Below are positions 31,415 through 32,182 of a stretch of 32,182 nt of DNA, piece after piece. The stretch is taken from positions 153,709 to 185,890 of the forward strand of contig UBTY01000044.1 of the NCBI GenBank assembly GCA_900468535.1, given 5' to 3'. This stretch comes from Hyphomicrobiales bacterium (GTDB lineage: Bacteria; Pseudomonadota; Alphaproteobacteria; Rhizobiales; Rhizobiaceae). The notes beneath the pieces were generated by a model. The model saw only the letters and a program-made list of their open reading frames with translations. It did not search any database and was not told the DNA's origin. Positions within the stretch are counted from its first letter, which is position 1. Every line of letters begins with the position of its first letter. The translations under genes and the position numbers were made by a program.

Positions 31415-32182
31415 TTAGCCGCGGAACAGCTGCAGGATGTTCTGCGAAGAAGAGTTAGCGATCGACAGCGACTGGATCGCCAGCGACTGCTGGGTCTGGA
31501 GCGCGGTCAGCTTGGAGGATTCTTCTTCCATGTCGGCGTCGACCAGGCGGCCGATACCGGAGTCGATCGAGTCGCTCAGCGACGAAACGAAGTCCGTCTG
31601 GATGTCGACGCGGGTCTGCAGCGAACCGAGCTGCGAGCCGAGGGTCGTCATGTTCTTCAGAGCGGTTTCAACGTCCGTCAGCAGGTTGTCGATGTCGCCC
31701 TGCGTCGTGTTTGCACCGATCGTGAAGCCGTAGATCGACTTGCTGGAAGCCGTACCGGTTGCACCGAGGATACCGCCGCTCGTGGAGCCGTTGAACAGGG
31801 TGTTCGTAGCGCCGAGCGAGTAGTCGGTCGTCTTGATGGAGACGGTGCCGTTGGTGCCGCGGACGAAGGAGGAAACGACGCTGACGGTGCCGCCTGCGTT
31901 GTTGACCCAGTTTTCGCCGTTGAACGAAGCAGACTGGGCAACGCTGTAGAGCTGTGCCTGGAGCTGCGTGATTTCGTCCTGAAGCTTGGTCTTGTCAACG
32001 CCCTTTTCGCTGGCTGCGACGAGCTTGGCCTTGATTTCGCCGACGATGTCGATCGAGCTGTCAACAGCCGTGTAAGCGGTGTCGAGCTTTGCAGCACCCA
32101 TGCCGAGGGCGTCGGAAACAGCCGAAAGGGCCTTGTTGTCCGACTTCATGGTCGTTGCGATCGACCAGTAAGCAGCGTTGTC
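31415..32182 (-). CDS. flaA: Flagellin (FlaA-like), 5' end outside the window
   Basis: The last 256 codons of a flagellin; the frame is open to the window edge (it reads DNAAYWSIATTM at the border), so the N-terminal 50 or so residues are missing. The C-terminal helix (LTALQTQQSLAIQSLSIANS, then SQNILQLFRG) is almost the same as in the flaB product. Its place at the head of the flagellin group and its strong terminator with an extra hairpin fit the principal flagellin of Rhizobium and Agrobacterium, though the letter is by position. The Met codon at 32147-32149 is internal, not a start. Confidence 0.9.
   Translation of the reverse strand, partial: DNAAYWSIATTMKSDNKALSAVSDALGMGAAKLDTAYTAVDSSIDIVGEIKAKLVAASEKGVDKTKLQDEITQLQAQLYSVAQSASFNGENWVNNAGGTVSVVSSFVRGTNGTVSIKTTDYSLGATNTLFNGSTSGGILGATGTASSKSIYGFTIGANTTQGDIDNLLTDVETALKNMTTLGSQLGSLQTRVDIQTDFVSSLSDSIDSGIGRLVDADMEEESSKLTALQTQQSLAIQSLSIANSSSQNILQLFRG

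Noticed and set aside
32147..32149. Met codon as start of the last flagellin
   Set aside because: The frame stays open to the window edge and the preceding residues (AYWSIATT) are conserved flagellin sequence, so the codon is internal.

Overview
The window looks like chromosomal DNA of a Rhizobium/Agrobacterium-type alphaproteobacterium. It is GC-rich. It carries the rhizobial flagellar gene order (several complex flagellins, motB-motC-fliK, rem, flgE-flgK-flgL-flaF-flbT-flgD-fliQ-flhA-fliR) beside an aglEFGAK alpha-glucoside operon as described in Sinorhizobium. I saw no tRNA, rRNA, CRISPR array, insertion sequence or phage gene. Nearly everything is on the minus strand; only the regulator aglR is on the plus strand.

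Region 1 (1-8431): a small PilZ-like protein, then the alpha-glucoside system. aglE (binding protein), aglF and aglG (permeases), aglA (GH13 alpha-glucosidase) and aglK (ATPase) form one minus-strand operon closed by a clear terminator. The divergent LacI-family gene aglR shares a 271 bp control region with aglE. That region holds two copies of a palindromic AAAGCGCTTT operator core. Two strong stem-loops without U-tracts separate aglE from aglF.

Region 2 (8432-12070): folD (TTG start), a Wzz/GumC-like polysaccharide chain-length protein and a WecB/TagA/CpsF-family glycosyltransferase.

Region 3 (12256-23598): a long flagellar run transcribed rem, flgE, flgK, flgL, flaF, flbT, flgD, fliQ, flhA, fliR, then four small genes (FliJ-like, FlgJ-type rod protein, FlgN-like, FliL-like), ending at a strong terminator. 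rem has a good sigma70-type promoter flanked by two TTAA-N7-TTAA boxes.

Region 4 (23718-28830): a motor operon transcribed FliH-like, motB, motC, fliK and a secreted lytic transglycosylase, with short overlaps. The transglycosylase signal peptide is encoded over the tail of fliK in another frame.

Region 5 (28995-32182): three flagellin genes (flaD, flaB and the 3' part of flaA). flaB and flaA are each followed by a terminator, and flaB and flaD share upstream and leader motifs.

Together regions 3-5 encode the export gate, hook, hook-filament junction, filament, stator and control proteins (Rem, FlbT, FlaF). The most interesting points are the candidates for export and assembly accessory proteins often left unnamed in rhizobia (FliH, FliJ, FlgN and a FliL-like protein), the apparent split of FlgJ into rod-binding and muralytic genes, the fliK/transglycosylase overprint, the Glu in place of the phospho-acceptor Asp in Rem, and the conserved flagellin leader elements that could be FlbT targets.
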